This document shows positions 1 to 13,258 of a stretch of 64,000 nt of DNA, piece by piece. Within the stretch, counting starts at the first letter, position 1. The number at the start of each line of letters is the position of its first letter. The notes below the pieces were generated by a model. That model did not search any database. It was not told where the DNA came from and saw only the letters and a program-made list of their open reading frames with translations. The stretch spans positions 1,922,001 to 1,986,000 of the forward strand of contig NC_088300.1 of the NCBI RefSeq assembly GCF_032854445.1. The letters run 5' to 3'. This stretch comes from Liolophura sinensis. Lineage: Eukaryota > Mollusca > Polyplacophora > Chitonida > Chitonidae. The translations under genes and the position numbers were made by a program.

Positions 1-755
1 ACAAAGGCTGCATACCAAAGCTGCATACCAGCCTGAATACAAAGGCTGCATACCAAAGCTGCATACCAGCCTGAATACAAAGGCTGCATACCAAAGCTGC
101 ATACCAGCCTGAATACAAAGGCTGCATACCAAAGCTGCATACCAGCCTGAATACAAAGGCTGCATACCAAAGCTGCATACCAGCCTGAATACAAAGGCTG
201 CATACCAAAGCTGCATACCAGCCTGAACACAATGGCTGCATACCAAAGCTGCATACCAGCCTGAATACAAAGGCTGCATACCAAAGCTGCATTCCAGCCT
301 GAACACAAAGGCTGCATACCAAAGCTGCATACCAGCCTGAACACAATGGCTGCATACCAAAGCTGCATACCAGCCTGAACACAAAGGCTGCATACCAAAG
401 CTGCATTCCAGCCTGAACACAAAGGCTGCTTACCAAAGCTGCATACCAGCCTGAATACAAAGGCTGCATACCAAAGCTGCATACCAGCCTGAACACAAAG
501 GCTGCATACCAAAGCTGCATACCAGCCTGAACACAAAGGCTGCATACCAAAGCTGCATACCAGCCTGAATACAAAGGCTGCATACCAAAGCTGCATACCA
601 GCCTGAATACAAAGGCTGCATACCAAAGCTGCATACCAGCCTGAACACAAAGGCTGCATACCAAAGCTGCATACCAGCCTGAACACAATGGCTGCATACC
701 AAAGCTGCATACCAGCCTGAATACAAAGGCTGCATACCAAAGCTGCATACCAGCA
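1..755. repeat. 38-bp minisatellite at left window edge
   Basis: About 20 near-identical 38-bp units, each containing two half-repeats around 'CTGCATACCA'. It lies in the intron that follows the last visible CEP128 exon and is cut by the window edge, so its full length is unknown. Because 38 is not a multiple of three, the minus strand cycles through all frames without a stop and gives a spurious 115-residue open frame. Confidence 0.95.
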
Positions 756-779
756 ATAATAACAAGGTTATACCCATTT

Positions 780-900
780 ATAATATTTATTTACTTATTT
801 GATTTGTGTTTTACGCTGTACTCAAGAATATTTCAATTATATGCATTATGGTGGGATGAAACCGGGCAGAGCCTGGGGAAACCCATGACCATCTGCAGGT
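780..900 (+). mobile_element. Mollusc-type SINE-like fragment
   Basis: An (ATTT)-rich head is followed by 'TTTTACGCTGTACTCAAG', 'GCATTATGGTGGGA' and 'GAAACCGGGCAGAGCC'. The same string recurs at about 9.7 kb (inverted), 16.1 kb and 26.3 kb (inverted), which shows it is a dispersed family. I know this family from mollusc genomes; its class assignment (SINE-like) is from memory and not proven here. Confidence 0.6.
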
Positions 901-1196
901 ATGCTAATACTTTTATCTTCTCTTGATCATCTATTTATTTATCTCACCAGTTTTCTAACAAAGATTATTTAATTAATTTTGTATCACACAGATTTACGGA
1001 AAGGGAACACTTAAATCTTGACAAAGCCTTAATAACCTTTTCAATACAAAGGCAGTTTATCCTATCCCCACACCACATGGACATGAAATGGTATTGTAGC
1101 CTTGTAGAGATGTGGTAGTAGACATGTGATAGCTGAGACTCCCATATCTCCATCACACCCACCTGCATCCCCACTCCGACTCCATCAATGACCTAC

Positions 1197-4100
1197 CAGA
1201 ATGTCACCCATTTCCCGGCGTATGTTCTCCAGCTGCACAGTAGCTGCACTTCCATGCTGTTTGATGTTTTCTAGCTCCTTGACCAGGTGTTCATTCCTCT
1301 GCATCATCTGTGAAGCGCTGTGTTTGTGGCGGTCTGCGTCTCTCTCTACCTGTTTACACTTCATCTTCCATCTGGCCGCAAACAATAACAGATACACCTT
1401 AGGCTGTTGTACAAATAGAAAACTTTTCTAGTTTTCTATAAAGTCCAAAATAAAATTATTTCATTGCAGCCAAAACATCTGGAAAATGTTAAGTTCGTAA
1501 CTAGTGCAAGTGAACTGGTTAACCCAGGAACTGCACTCAGAAAACTGACTGCCAAGTGAGTAATTTATCTGAAGGGTGTTTAACGTCTTTCTCACAAATT
1601 GTTCACAAACAGAACTCTGGGTCGGCTGACGGGCAGGAGAAACTATAATACCCTGAGTAAGCCACCCACCGTGGCTAGCTACCTGACAAACCTCCTGGCC
1701 AGCTACCTGACAAACCTCCTGGCCAGCTACCTGACAAACCTCCTGACTTCAAGTTGCTGTTGAAAAACCCTTGTACTCCAGAAAAATTTTGAGAAAGGCA
1801 TCAAACAACAACCGAAAAAATGACAAGTGAAGCTGTCTGCTGTTGGTATTGACTTACTGTCTGACTGTCTCCTGAGCTCTTCCCTTGAACTCCTCTTTCT
1901 TGCGCTCGCTCTCTGCCAGTGCCTGCTGTGTGACCCTCAGCTCATTAGACAGCCTCTCCACCTCCCGCGTGTACTCCTTCAGTCTCTGTAGGGCATCTTC
2001 AAGCTGAGTGGTCAGGTGAGACTTCTGACGGTTTGCTTCCTCAGACTTGTCAGACACCTCCTTCAGCTGGGTGATGTACTTTGCATTTTGCTTTTCACGG
2101 TTTTCCAGATCTTTTGTGAGGACCTGGAAAATGTGGCATGAAGTACTTTATCTCACCTTTTATTTACCCTTTATTTATCACTCGCTGTTTATTTCACTAA
2201 TTTTTATATCTCCCATTCAGGAATCCCCGTTAACAAACATTTTCAGTAAACAAATATTAAGAATGAAGCTCGTTAACAAAATTTGAGCTTCATTAAGATT
2301 GGTTTAGAAGATTAAGGCTGCAAACCTCGATGTGGTCTGAGAGCTGCGCCCTCTGTCTCTCGCTGCGCTCCACGCCTCGACGCAGGTCATCCACCTCACT
2401 GGTCATGCTCAGCGACTTTGACAGATGACCCCTCAGCTCGTTTATTTCTGACTGGAATCTCTGACGTTCTCTATCCTTCTCTTCTTCAACTACGTACAAA
2501 CAAAAAGATGAACTGTAAAATACATACCATCATACCAAAGAGAAGATGAAAACATTAACATGATCAATATGGTAAAATAATCACCATGATACAGTGTCAA
2601 CAATTCCACCATGCAAATTTCTGCAATTACCTTATAACATATCAACTGCTGTTCACTTGAGTGAAGCACAAAAGAAAGGGATTTATTGATCTGCAATTGT
2701 CTCATAACATATCAACTGCTGTTCATTTGAGTGAAGCACAAAAGAAAGGGATTTATTGATCTGCAATTGTCTCATAACATATCAACTGTTGTTCACTTGA
2801 GTGAAGCACAAAAGAAAGGGATTTATTGATCTGCAATTGTCTCATAACATATCACCTGCAATTCACTTGAGTGAAGCACAAAAGAAAGGGATTTATTGAT
2901 CTGCAATTGTCTCATAACATATCAACTGCTGTTCATTTGAGTGAAGCACAAAAGAAAGGGATTTATTGATCTGCAATTGTCTCATAACATATCAACTGCT
3001 GTTCACTTGAGTGAAGCACAAAAGAAAGGGATTTTTTGATCTGCAATTGTCTCATAACATATCAACTGTTGTTCACTTGAGTGAAGCACAAAAGAAAGGG
3101 ATTTATTGATCTGCAATTGTCTCATAACATATCAACTGCTGTTTACTTGAGTGTGGTACATAAGAAAGGGATTTATTGATGTTTTATGAGTGACTAGAGA
3201 ATTTTCACTTCTACAAATTTTATGGTCAGGGTGGAAGTAACCAGAGTGCCAGACATAAACCACCGTCTTTTGGGAAATGAGCTTTTCCACGTGAACTCGC
3301 ATGCCATAACATTGGTGGAAGACAGTTGGTCTTCAATGAAGGTAACACTACACAACAGGCACCACCGATTCATTATCATTACCTAGAGCAGAAGGAATCT
3401 ACAAAGTCCAGTTCTGCACTTCAAGTAAAACATTACATGTACTTCAGACAGCTGGATGTGTAGATAAGCTGTTATTTTTCTAACCTGTTCTCATTTTCCT
3501 CCGATCCCTCACATCTTCCTCCATACGACTTTCCGTCAGTTGTGACCGGATTTTGGACCTCTCCTCATCAGCTCGAGATAGCTGTAGTTTTAAATCGTCT
3601 ATCTGCAGAAAAAAAACCATAAACAATAACTCAACTGAAGACTAATATCCAAATCAACCAATCTGGCCAGAACTATCAAGGGATAGTTTAGTTCATCTAC
3701 CAGTAAATAAGTTCACATTTAATTTACTTATTTATTTGATTGTTGTTTTAATGCCATATTCTACCATTTTTCATCAGACAATTTTTCATCAGACAATTTT
3801 TCATCAGACAATTTTTCATCAGACAATTTTTCACCAGGATGATGGTAGTCAATTTTTGGAGTGATGGAAAGCAGTGGGTCTGGCATAAACAATCAAAAAA
3901 TCACTGGCAAGTGTTATGCGGACAAATGGCGTTCAAGGAATGTTACAGTGTATCACAGCCGTACCAGTGTCATCAACAGATCAAGTGTCCCCGAAGTCCC
4001 CCATACAGTGACAGCGGGGAAATATCACAGCCCCACCAGCATCGTCAATCGCTTAAGTGTCATGAAGTCCCCCATACAATGACAGCAGGGAAATATCACA

Positions 4101-7100
4101 GCCACACCAGCATTGTCAACTGCTTTAGCGTCATGAAGTCCCCCATACAGTGACAGCAGGGAAATGTACACATTTCCTGTCCAAGGCCAGGATTGATTGT
4201 GCAAGAAACTACAAGATGATGACGGGTTAACAATGAACATTTAATCCTTCATTATTACAATAAATATCATAGCATAATCAGAATGAAAATGCTACAACAT
4301 GTGAAACAGATATGTAGGTATAGCGTTCTTTTGTTTAAACAGATACTGGCTCAAGGTACAAAGACAAGCACTTACCTGTTGCTGAAGTGCTGACTTCCCA
4401 CCTTCACTATGATCTAGCTTTCTCTTGACATGGTCGAGTTCAGACTCAAGCTGTAAACATCAACACAAGATGATGAGTTTAGGAAATGCTTTGTCCTTAG
4501 TACCCAAAAACCTCCAGCAAACATAATGAAGAAATAACACCAGTTAAACATAGACACCTCACCAACTCTTGCATCTACATGTTTTTCTCCATTTTACTCC
4601 GACAAACCATGACATTCAGCATAGCGGCAATAAACGTAGAAATTCTTACCCAGCACAAGAGATTCTCCTCTCTGTGAAAGAGAGGTGCACTCTCCTAACA
4701 TACTATTATAAAACTGTATTATGTTTCCTTGCATTAAGGACCTCTGTGTACAAAATACCCCAGCTAGTTGAGCAATATCAATAACCTGCACTCGATCCGA
4801 TTTTTTCCATCAGGGGCGGTAACAAGGGTTCAGACACAACTCCAGATGAATCCCACACATTGTCTTACCCTGTGTCTGATAGACTCTGACTGTAATAGCT
4901 GACTCTTCATCTTCCAGTCCTCAGGGGCGGGCTGAGTGGGAGGAGCTAGAGGTGGAGCCTGGAGCTGACTGTGTAGAGCCTTCAAAGACAGGACATAAAA
5001 CTGCTGATTGACATTGATGCAAGATTTGATTGATGGATGAACAGTTACCTGTCAATAATTGACAAGAATTTCAAGAGGGGCATTCGTCTTTGACTTTCAT
5101 TTCTTATGAAGCTACATGTATGCTACACAATATGGTGCTATTTCAGCTACTGGCATGAAAACAGTGGCAAAAAGACTATAAAACAAAATGACACAAACTA
5201 ATGTGCTTTCACAGCAGAATTTGACAATTAGTTTAAACATTCAGTAATTTTTTGGTCCCAAGTAGTGTTAATGTAACTACATGGGAGCAACAAATCTAGA
5301 GGAGATGTGAAAATAAAACAAAATGCCACAGACAGTCCTATATCTGTTTTAGCTCTGACAAGATGTGCCGACCTGTTTTAGCTCTGATGAGATGGTACCT
5401 ACCTGTTCTAGCTCTCACAAGCTGGTGCTTACCTGTTTCAGCTCGAACGACAAGCTGCCCACCTGTTTTAACTATGACGGGATTTTATCTCTGATGATTT
5501 GGTGCCTATGTTTAGCTCTGACAAGTTGGTGCATATGTTTTAACTTTGAAAAGTTGGTGCCTACCTGTTTTAGCTCTAGCGAAATGATGCCTACCTGTTT
5601 TAGCTTTGATAAGATGATGCCTACCTGCTTTAGCTCTGATGAGATGGTGCCTACCTGTTTTAGCTGTAATAAGATGATGCCTACCTATGTTAGCTCTGCC
5701 TAGATGATGCCTACCTGTTTTAGCTCTGATGAGATGGTGCCTACTTGTTTTAGCTATGATGAGATGGTGTATACCTGCTTTAACTCTGACGAGACGGTCC
5801 ATACCTGTTTTAGTTCTGAGGAGATGGTTCCCACTTCATCAAATTTCCTATCCATCATCCTGCGCTCTGCTAACAGATCATTTTGTAGCGACTGCAGGCG
5901 TCTTTCCACACTGGATGATACCTACAAAAACAACACTACTCCATCAGCACGTGGATTTTTAGCCATTGATAAAGAAGAGCAGGTACGCCCTAACAGTCAT
6001 TCATTTTCCTATTACCTCACACATCAGAAAATCCTGTTAGCAACTACAATGCTGGGGATAAAAATCTTTACAATTATGGTGCTAATAATGGGGAGTTAGT
6101 TCCGTGTAACGTTATAACATCTTGTGACCCTTGAACAAACGGCTCATTCTTGGCTAAACTACACCTGCATCATTAAATCTTTCATAGACAGACTGATCTG
6201 GTAACACAAGTCAGCATTGAGTACAGACACAAGAACCAATAAAACTTGTACAAATAATTGTGTAGAAACAACTTACTGGATCTATTGCTACATGTGTCCT
6301 CAGTCCTTCTGATATGTCCCGTAAACTTCTTCTGGTATCAAAATCATCCCTACAAAACATATTATTACATCCTGGCATTACATGTTTCATACGTCATGGC
6401 CATAATCATGCCCATATTTCACCAAACCAGGTCTAAAACATTGAAAGGTAAATTAAGGATACAAAAACACTGTGATGTAAGAATTGATATGATCTGTTTC
6501 TTCACATTGGCTTAAAACTTATGATTTGTGTCAACTGAAACATGCACCCAAATTGCTAAAAAAGGAACCAAGAAATGAATGTAAGAATTTCTCAGCTTGT
6601 GTACTTCATAGTTAGCCAGAATGGTCAGTTTAGATACAAAAGTCTCACCTGTCCCGTCTGTCCAGCTGTCGACTGAAGCTGTCCTCTAAAGTCACCTGAT
6701 TGTGAGACAGATCTCGCACTGACTGGTGAAGGTCATGCAGTTCTCGGTTCATGTCATCGGCAAAGCGTACAGATCCTGACTTCTTCTTGCGTCGTGTTGG
6801 CGACTCCACATCGCTCTATTGGAAAAGACGTAACTACTTTTTTTACCAGTATCTGCAACACATCTTGTAATATTCCCTAGATCCATGCTCTCATTTTACA
6901 CAATCTTTGTGATCCCACTTAATGACAGATGTCTAAGATCTCCTGTGATCAGAAATGCTTTCCGTATTCCTCTCAGTACTCAGTTTAAGCACAACAGTAA
7001 GTGACCACATTAACAACTGATTCATGGCTAACCACAAACACTAATACGTACTCACAGATCGCAAGTCATATGTACTGTACATGTAGTTTAACTGAAGTTT

Positions 7101-10100
7101 AGAATAGTTCAAATGACACATTTTGCTTGATTCCGACTGATTTGAGCTTTTTTGTGAAATGTAATTAATTTCTTATCAGAAAAACTTTACGGGGAAATAA
7201 TTCTGGCTTCATAACTGTCATTTGAAGGCCTTTATAGGATTCTGAAAGTGCATTTTTACACACCAAACTTTCCAGGAAATACAGTACTTACATACATACT
7301 TACTTACAGCTGACCGGCATACACTGGGTAACAAAGCATACTAATATCTACTATCAGCTGATAAATACTTACTGGGTAAAACACAAACTGAAATGTTAAA
7401 AGGAATTTGTGAAAAAAAGAAATACTCACTCGAGATTTAGAATATTTGTTACTCACATGAGCAGAGTAGTCGTCATAGTGTGATTTCCTACGTGCTGGAA
7501 AGTACAAATAAAGTTTAAGAGCAGTCCAGGAAATCAGTAGACACAGTCATATACTTCACAATGACGGTAAGTTATATGTCAGTACAAAAAAGATTTCCAT
7601 AATAACATCATACCAGAGCAATAAAAACACATCACACCAGAGCTACTAAAAACACATCACACCAGAGCAATAAAAACACATCACACCAGAGCTACTAAAA
7701 ACATCATACCAGAGCTATTAAAAAACATCATACCAGAGCCATTAAAAAACATCATACCAGAGCTATTAAAAAACATCACACTAGATCTATTAAAACACCA
7801 TACCAGAGCAATTAAAACACATCACACCAGAGCTACTAAAAACATCATACCAGAGCTATTAAAAACATCATACCAGAGCTATTAAAAACATCATACCAGA
7901 GCTATTAAAAAACATCATACCAAAGCAATAAAAACACATCACACCAGAGCTACTAAAAACATCATACCAGAGCTATTAAAAACATCATACCAGAGCTATT
8001 AAAAAACATCACACCAGAGCTATTAAAAAACATCATACCAGAGCTATTAAAAACATCATACCAGAGCAATAAAAACACATCATACCAGAGCTATTAAAAA
8101 CATCATACCAGAGCTATTAAAAACATCATACCAGAGCTATTAAAAAACATCACACCAGAGCTATTAAAAAACATCATACCAGAGCTATTAAAAACATCAT
8201 ACCAGAGCTATTAAAACACATCATACCAGAGCTATTAAAAAACATCATACCAGAGCTATTAAAAACATCATACCAGAGCTATTACAAAACATCATACCAG
8301 AGCTATTAAAAACATCATACCAGAGCAATAAAAACACATCATACCAGAGCCTTGAAAAACATCATACCAGAGCTATTGAAAAACATCACACCAGAGCTAT
8401 TAAAAACATCACACCATAGCTATTAAAACACATCATACCAGAGCTATTAAAAAACATCATACTAGAGCTATTAAAAAACATCATACCAGAGCTATTACAA
8501 AACATCATACCAGAGCTATTAAAAAACCATACTTTTACTTTATGATAAGATGTATTATACCTCTAGAACCATTGCTTTTTTTAATAGGTGACACCAAGAA
8601 AGAACAGCTGGGATAGTCTACATTTCCCAATTATTAGATGATTTCTTCGTTTTATTTCTATCCTTACACCCTCCTCCAACATTAACAAAAGAGTGAAATT
8701 ATAATTGGCGTGGCCTTAACAATAATATAACTTACTGCGGTCTGGTCCATCAAGGTCACTGACTTTCAAGCTGCGAGCTGTTAACATAGAGTTACGTAGC
8801 CTCTCCTGCTCCAATTCCTCTGCTGTCTTATCCAGGTCTGTGCGCAGCTGTAAGCAGATTTCCATCCATTAATTATTTCAGTGTTGACCCATATTTTACA
8901 TACATACATTTACAACCCATGCAAACCAAATTTACTTCTTCACATGCTTTTTTTTTTTAAAATATTATACTGACATGCTTCCCGGCATCAGTGAAATGTT
9001 TTGTGAATCTAATGAATGCCTGGTGGAATCCAGGGGAGGTCACAAGGTGAATGCCTGGTGGAATCCAGTGGAGGTCACAAAGTGAATGCCTGGTGGAATC
9101 CATTGTGGAGGTCACAAAGTGAATGCCTGGTGGGATCCATTGTGGAGGTCACAAAATGAATGCCTGGTGGAATCCATTGTGGAGGTCACAAAGTGAAGGC
9201 CAGGCAGAAACCAGTGGAGGTCACAAAGTGAATGCCTGGTGGAATCCAGTGGAGGTCACAAAGTGAATGCCTGGTGGAATCCATTGTGGAGGTCACAAAG
9301 TGAAGGCCTGGTGGAATCCAGTGGAGGTCACAAAGTGAATGTCTGGTGGAATCCAGTCGCGGTCACAAAGTGAAGGCCAGGAGGAAACCAGTGGAGGCCA
9401 CAAAGTGAATGCCTGGTGGAATCCAGTGGAGGCCACAAAGTGAAGGCCTGGTGGAATCCATTGTGGAGGTCACAAAGTCGCTTGGCTGCTTTCTTTATGT
9501 AATGGCACAAATTGAGCTTTTCAGTTACAATTCAAAAGGAGCACATGTGCTCAATCAGACATTTAATCATCTTATGACTCATTACCTGATATTTCACTTT
9601 AGATGGATACAAAAACTATATCATACATTATTCGTCCTGCGGATGGTTGTGGGTTTCTTCCAGCTCTGCCCGGTTTCCTCCCACCATAATGCTGGCTGCC
9701 ATCACATAAGTGAAATATTCTTGAGTATAGTGTAAAACACCAATCAAATAAATATATTATTTGTCCACTTTATGCTACATTTTAGATAGAACTCCTCACC
9801 TTGTCTATGGCAGACTTCTGCTCCCTGCCCACCTCTCTATATGTACCCAGCATGTGATCCAAACTACGCAGATTTCTAGTTGTGTCCTGTAACAGGTCAG
9901 CAAGGGTAATGTTAAATACAAATAAATACTTTATACATGTATCATCACTCGGCAAAATGATTTGATGTGGGAAAACTCTGATATTTTCTTTGCAATCGCC
10001 ATCATCTTGCTGGTTGTCGCAGATATTGTGTACTGCACTTGTCTAAACTCACTTTGTTTCAAAGGTGCCTATTTCCAGTGTTATAGTCATGAAAAAGTCA

Positions 10101-13100
10101 AGATAGATTGATAATCTCCTCAACAACTTTATCATTTTTACCCAAATTTTGGACCATCTGTGCACTCAAGAAAGTCGAAGGTTACTCTGTGAATGCTCTA
10201 TTCAATGCTTTTGACAAAATTATACTAAGCCTGAAAAGCAAGGACACTGCCGGTTTTACTGAGGAGACAAGAGAGAATTGAAGACTGTTTTAAGTGCTTT
10301 CCAATTCAGTGACCCTTCAGTTTGGGGATGTCTCCAGTTTGAGATGTTTTCCCTAACAGGCAATTTAAAACGGCCTGTTAAACACAGGAATAAACAGCAT
10401 GCAAACCCGAGAGTAAATGCCAACAAAGCGCTGAGAAATGGGCAGCCAGTGTTTCGGGGTTGGCACTCTTCCAACAATTCTGTAATGTGATCTTGTCCAT
10501 GAAAGTTACACACCTGACTTGGTGAATTTATCACCACAGACTACAATTACACAGCCCACAGACAAAACTGCCACTGAAACTGTGACATCACAGAAAGGCA
10601 GACTGGAAACAGCTAGCAGATAGAATACAATGAACATTTTAACTTTATGGGTTACTAGTATTGACAACAGCACTCAACCTGAACCCAACATCACATCCAC
10701 CTTAAACCAGTTGAGCTCTTTGTTATAGTCTATTAATGTCCATCTTTAAGGGCCTTGAAACAAGAACTGTCTCCTTGAAAAAAGTGCATCCTTTATACAT
10801 GCATTTTTTTTCTGGTGTACATATATATATATCTGAATATACAATAGCTATATGTACTGTTACTAGTTTTCAAAATTCAGTTGTATTGATTACCAGAATG
10901 CAAACAAAAGTAGCTCATCCAGGGGCTACAGATTGTGAAATCATACATGTCACTTTCTGTTTTATCCAGCAAAACAAATTGTTGACACATTCTTACAAAA
11001 TTAAAGGACATACATAGAGAAAAAGTATTTAGGAATTGCCAACTTCAACACTACATTTCCTCACACCACCACAGAACATAAAATAGACAGTGTTGCAAAA
11101 AAAAGTATAATAGAGGTATGTAAACAGATTTCTCCATAAAACAAAGAAAACAGAAACCTGAAAGACACAAATACATCCTTGTCCATAACACATGCAATGT
11201 CCACAATATCTTCCTAGGCAAATGTCATTTAAGAACCATCACACAAGAAACTTAAAAATTACCCATATGACATCACCATAATCTGTATAAAAAAACAGGG
11301 AAAAAATAAATAAATTTATTAAAACTATGTCTTAAAGTGAAAGATAGCACCTGATTAATGTTTATGTCCACTGAAAGACCACCATTCAAAGGAACATAAA
11401 TCGGCATTAAATATCTGTTTAGATTTTTTTCCACCAAGTAGAAGTTTAGTAAAACTTCGTCTTGTCACAGCTTCAGGACGTCTCCATTATCAACAGCAAG
11501 GTGACGTCACATTTGCTCTAGCTCTCTAACGTTATTTCCCATATAATAGTCTAAGCAGCACCCTATGGCAGATTAAAGTTGTGACCTTCCACGATGAACA
11601 ACCAAAAGATAAACAGGACATACTGGAAGGACATTTTTTCCATTGCTTGAACTGTTCATACAGTTGGTTTACTATATCATTTATATTCCTGGTTCATGTC
11701 ATAGTCACCAGAGGGGTTGTGCTGGTACCAGTAATTCAGACCCCTATTAAATATTTACAAAATTGCAATAGAATTGTTGTACAACTGGATTCATGCTCAA
11801 ATCTGACACCAATTGACATAAATCTAAGCGTCACTGAGGCTGATCTAGGCATTTGACTGTCGCCGGATTTTATGCTTCAATTTTGTACTGATGGCTTCTA
11901 ATATGAGAGCAGTGCTGACCTAGTTTTCATGGATGTCAGGGAAAGCACCTTGGATTAAACACTGCGTTTCAATAATTTTATTGTATTTTATAGAAGAAAA
12001 CAGAAAAAACATCCCTTGTCTGTGAGACAGACAAAGGGCGAAATTCAAATTCTTTAGATGAAATAAATTCAGAGAAAAAATATTATTTAATTAATTTTAA
12101 GCATTGTCCGATGAGATGCCGCCTTCTCATTCCCATTAACCTTCGGCATCCGTAATGGACTTTTCCCTTACTGACACTCGTTATTTAGCAACTGCATGCT
12201 GACTATACACTAACATGAACGACAAAAAATGTAATTGTATAAACTGAACAGAGTGTCTGAGTAGGCCTAAGGTCTTCTGGGGAGATGAATGCAGTTTGGC
12301 CTGACACGGTATGCTGCTGTATGACACCATTGGTGATTCAGTCGCTGAAAATTACATGGACTGTGAATCAACTGATCTTCCATCTGTAGATGATACAGAT
12401 ATGTCCACAACACTTTGTGAAATGGCCCTTCTGACTAAACATATACAAATCATTGTAAACGATCGAAAAATGATGTCTTATGCAGTAGTTCTCTGTTATC
12501 ATATGTCATTTCATGGAGAGAATGGGTAAAGTCTATGCCACAGCTTATGCAGCACAACCTGACAGCAACATGTTGGATTGGATAAAATTCTGAAGATGGC
12601 TGCCACCACACCAGCCGTTTGTACAGTATTGTCATTTTGTTCTACGTTACTCGGTGAAATCCCATTAAAATAAGACAGTATGATACTTTTCAGAAGGCCT
12701 GACTATCCTCCTTTCGAGTGAAATATGTTTTAGCCAGGTTCTGTCTTGTCCTTTAAATTTGTGTCTTTAGCTGTACTGGAAAATATCTCTTATCACTGAG
12801 TTAGCAGTAGTCAGTAGAGAAGCCGAAGTCTCTGAAGAAGTCCACAGGTATTATCTGACAAACTAAATGTACCTGAGGCACAGGCATAGTCTATCCAGTG
12901 AGAGAGCTGGACTTGAATGTGACCTAATTTACAATCAAGGAATCATGTCAGATCTGAACAAAGGCACTTTAATTTTAATACAATTTCTCAAAAGAGAAAA
13001 ATGAGTTATGAAGATACAGAATAAAACACAACCTTAGTCCAGACTTGGCAGGAATCAGAGTGTGGACAAGCAGTGAGTTATCTTCAAGTTTGTATTTGTT

Positions 13101-13258
13101 TTAACAGAGAACACCACAGAACTTACCTTGAGGTTGGATGCCAGTTTATTAACAGGGTCAGCCATCATGGCTTCATAACTGTCGGAAGAGTCTACATAAT
13201 TTGAGCGGGACCTCGAAACCCGAGGAGCATACATTTCATCACTTTCTGTGGACATCAT
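1197..13258 (-). CDS. CEP128: Centrosomal protein CEP128, N-terminal 545 codons (3' part off window)
   Basis: Thirteen coding exons, in order: 13258-13127, 9886-9800, 8847-8736, 7494-7457, 6815-6649, 6349-6277, 5921-5805, 4979-4869, 4450-4376, 3602-3485, 2489-2326, 2123-1858, 1371-1197. All have GT-AG ends (exon 10 uses GTTAGA, exon 11 GTTTGC) and join in phase to 1635 nt. The start has an in-frame stop directly upstream (complement of 13259-13261). Diagnostic matches to vertebrate CEP128 are 'DTTRNLRSLDHMLGTYRE' (exon 2), 'SVRFADDMNRELHDLHQSVR' followed by 'DLSHNQVTLEDSF' (exon 5), 'SSVERRLQSLQNDLLAERR' (exon 7), 'LESELDHVKRKLDHSEGG' (exon 9) and 'GRAQETVRQWKMK' across exons 12-13. The rest is heptad-rich coiled coil. 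Known role: mother-centriole subdistal appendage and basal-body protein linked to ciliary signalling. The human protein is about 1,094 residues, so roughly half is visible. Exon 8 contains a proline-rich insert (PPLAPPTQPAP) not typical of the coiled coil. Confidence 0.93.
1671..1745. repeat. 24-bp tandem triplication
   Basis: Three copies of a unit containing 'CTACCTGACAAACCTCCTGG' in the CEP128 intron between exons 12 and 13. On the minus strand each copy reads 'CAGGTAGCTGG', a donor-like string, but no exon similarity is visible. Confidence 0.85.
2627..3182. repeat. 70-bp minisatellite, about 8 copies
   Basis: Units begin near 2631, 2701, 2771, 2841, 2911, 2981, 3051 and 3121, each with 'CATAACATATCAACTG' and 'GAAGCACAAAAGAAAGGG'. 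It fills much of the CEP128 intron between exons 10 and 11. The copies are very similar, so the expansion is recent; the last copy is the most diverged. Confidence 0.95.
3716..3838. repeat. SINE-head fragment followed by 15-bp tandem repeat
   Basis: Positions 3716-3765 match the head of the dispersed SINE-like family (ATTT-rich, then 'TTGATTGTTGTTTTAATGCC'). Immediately after it come about five copies of a 15-bp unit around 'CAGACAATTTTTCAT'. CEP128 intron 9. Confidence 0.7.
3948..4160. repeat. About 72-bp tandem repeat, three copies
   Basis: 'TATCACAGCC' recurs at about 3951, 4023 and 4094, each followed by 'GAAGTCCCCCATACA' and 'TGACAGC'. CEP128 intron 9. The open frames across it on both strands come from the periodicity. 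Confidence 0.85.
5343..5830 (-). repeat. 30-bp array made from the CEP128 exon 7 end and its splice donor
   Basis: About 16 units of 30 bp. On the minus strand a typical copy is the sequence 'GGCACCATCTCATCAG' then 'AGCTAAAACAG' then GT. The last 30 nt of exon 7 are the same sequence with a few changes, so the exon end is itself the first unit and the donor lies inside the array. The unit is a multiple of three and keeps the exon frame: beyond the authentic donor (5804/5805) the frame reads VWTVSSELKQ and then VYTISS before a stop. Many copies retain 'AAACAG|GTAGGC', a plausible donor. Confidence 0.9.
7605..8530. repeat. 23-24-bp minisatellite, about 38 copies
   Basis: Repeats of 'CATACCAGAGCTATTAAAAA' with variants (CACACC, GCAATA, GCTACTA). 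It occupies most of the CEP128 intron between exons 3 and 4, ending about 200 bp from exon 3. The A-run length varies by one or two bases, so the period slips. No exon similarity seen. Confidence 0.95.
9000..9478. repeat. 35-38-bp minisatellite, about 13 copies
   Basis: Repeats of 'GAATGCCTGGTGGAATCCA' followed by 'GTGGAGGTCACAAAGT', in CEP128 intron 2 between exons 2 and 3. Units with an inserted TGT (CATTGTGGAGG) alternate with shorter ones. Confidence 0.95.
9625..9765 (-). mobile_element. Inverted SINE-like copy
   Basis: Reads in reverse relative to the copy at 780: 'CTGCGGATGGTTGTGGGTTT', 'TGCCCGGTTTCCTCCCACC', then 'GTAAAACACCAATCAAATAA' at its end. This is the most complete body of the family in the window. 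It lies about 35 bp downstream, in the CEP128 direction, of exon 2. Confidence 0.65.
9887..13126. other. CEP128 intron 1, no other feature seen
   Basis: A 3.2-kb intron. I found no array, no coding-like exon and no SINE match here. Open frames of 60-93 codons at 10256-10537, 10736-11017 and 11581-11856 lack recognisable motifs and are ordinary for this composition. A short AT run lies near 10823. Confidence 0.6.

Noticed and set aside
430-777. 115-codon minus-strand frame
   Set aside because: Follows the 38-bp array exactly, with a 38-residue period.
3839-4153. 104-codon plus-strand frame
   Set aside because: Crosses a 72-bp triplication in a CEP128 intron on the opposite strand, with no family match.
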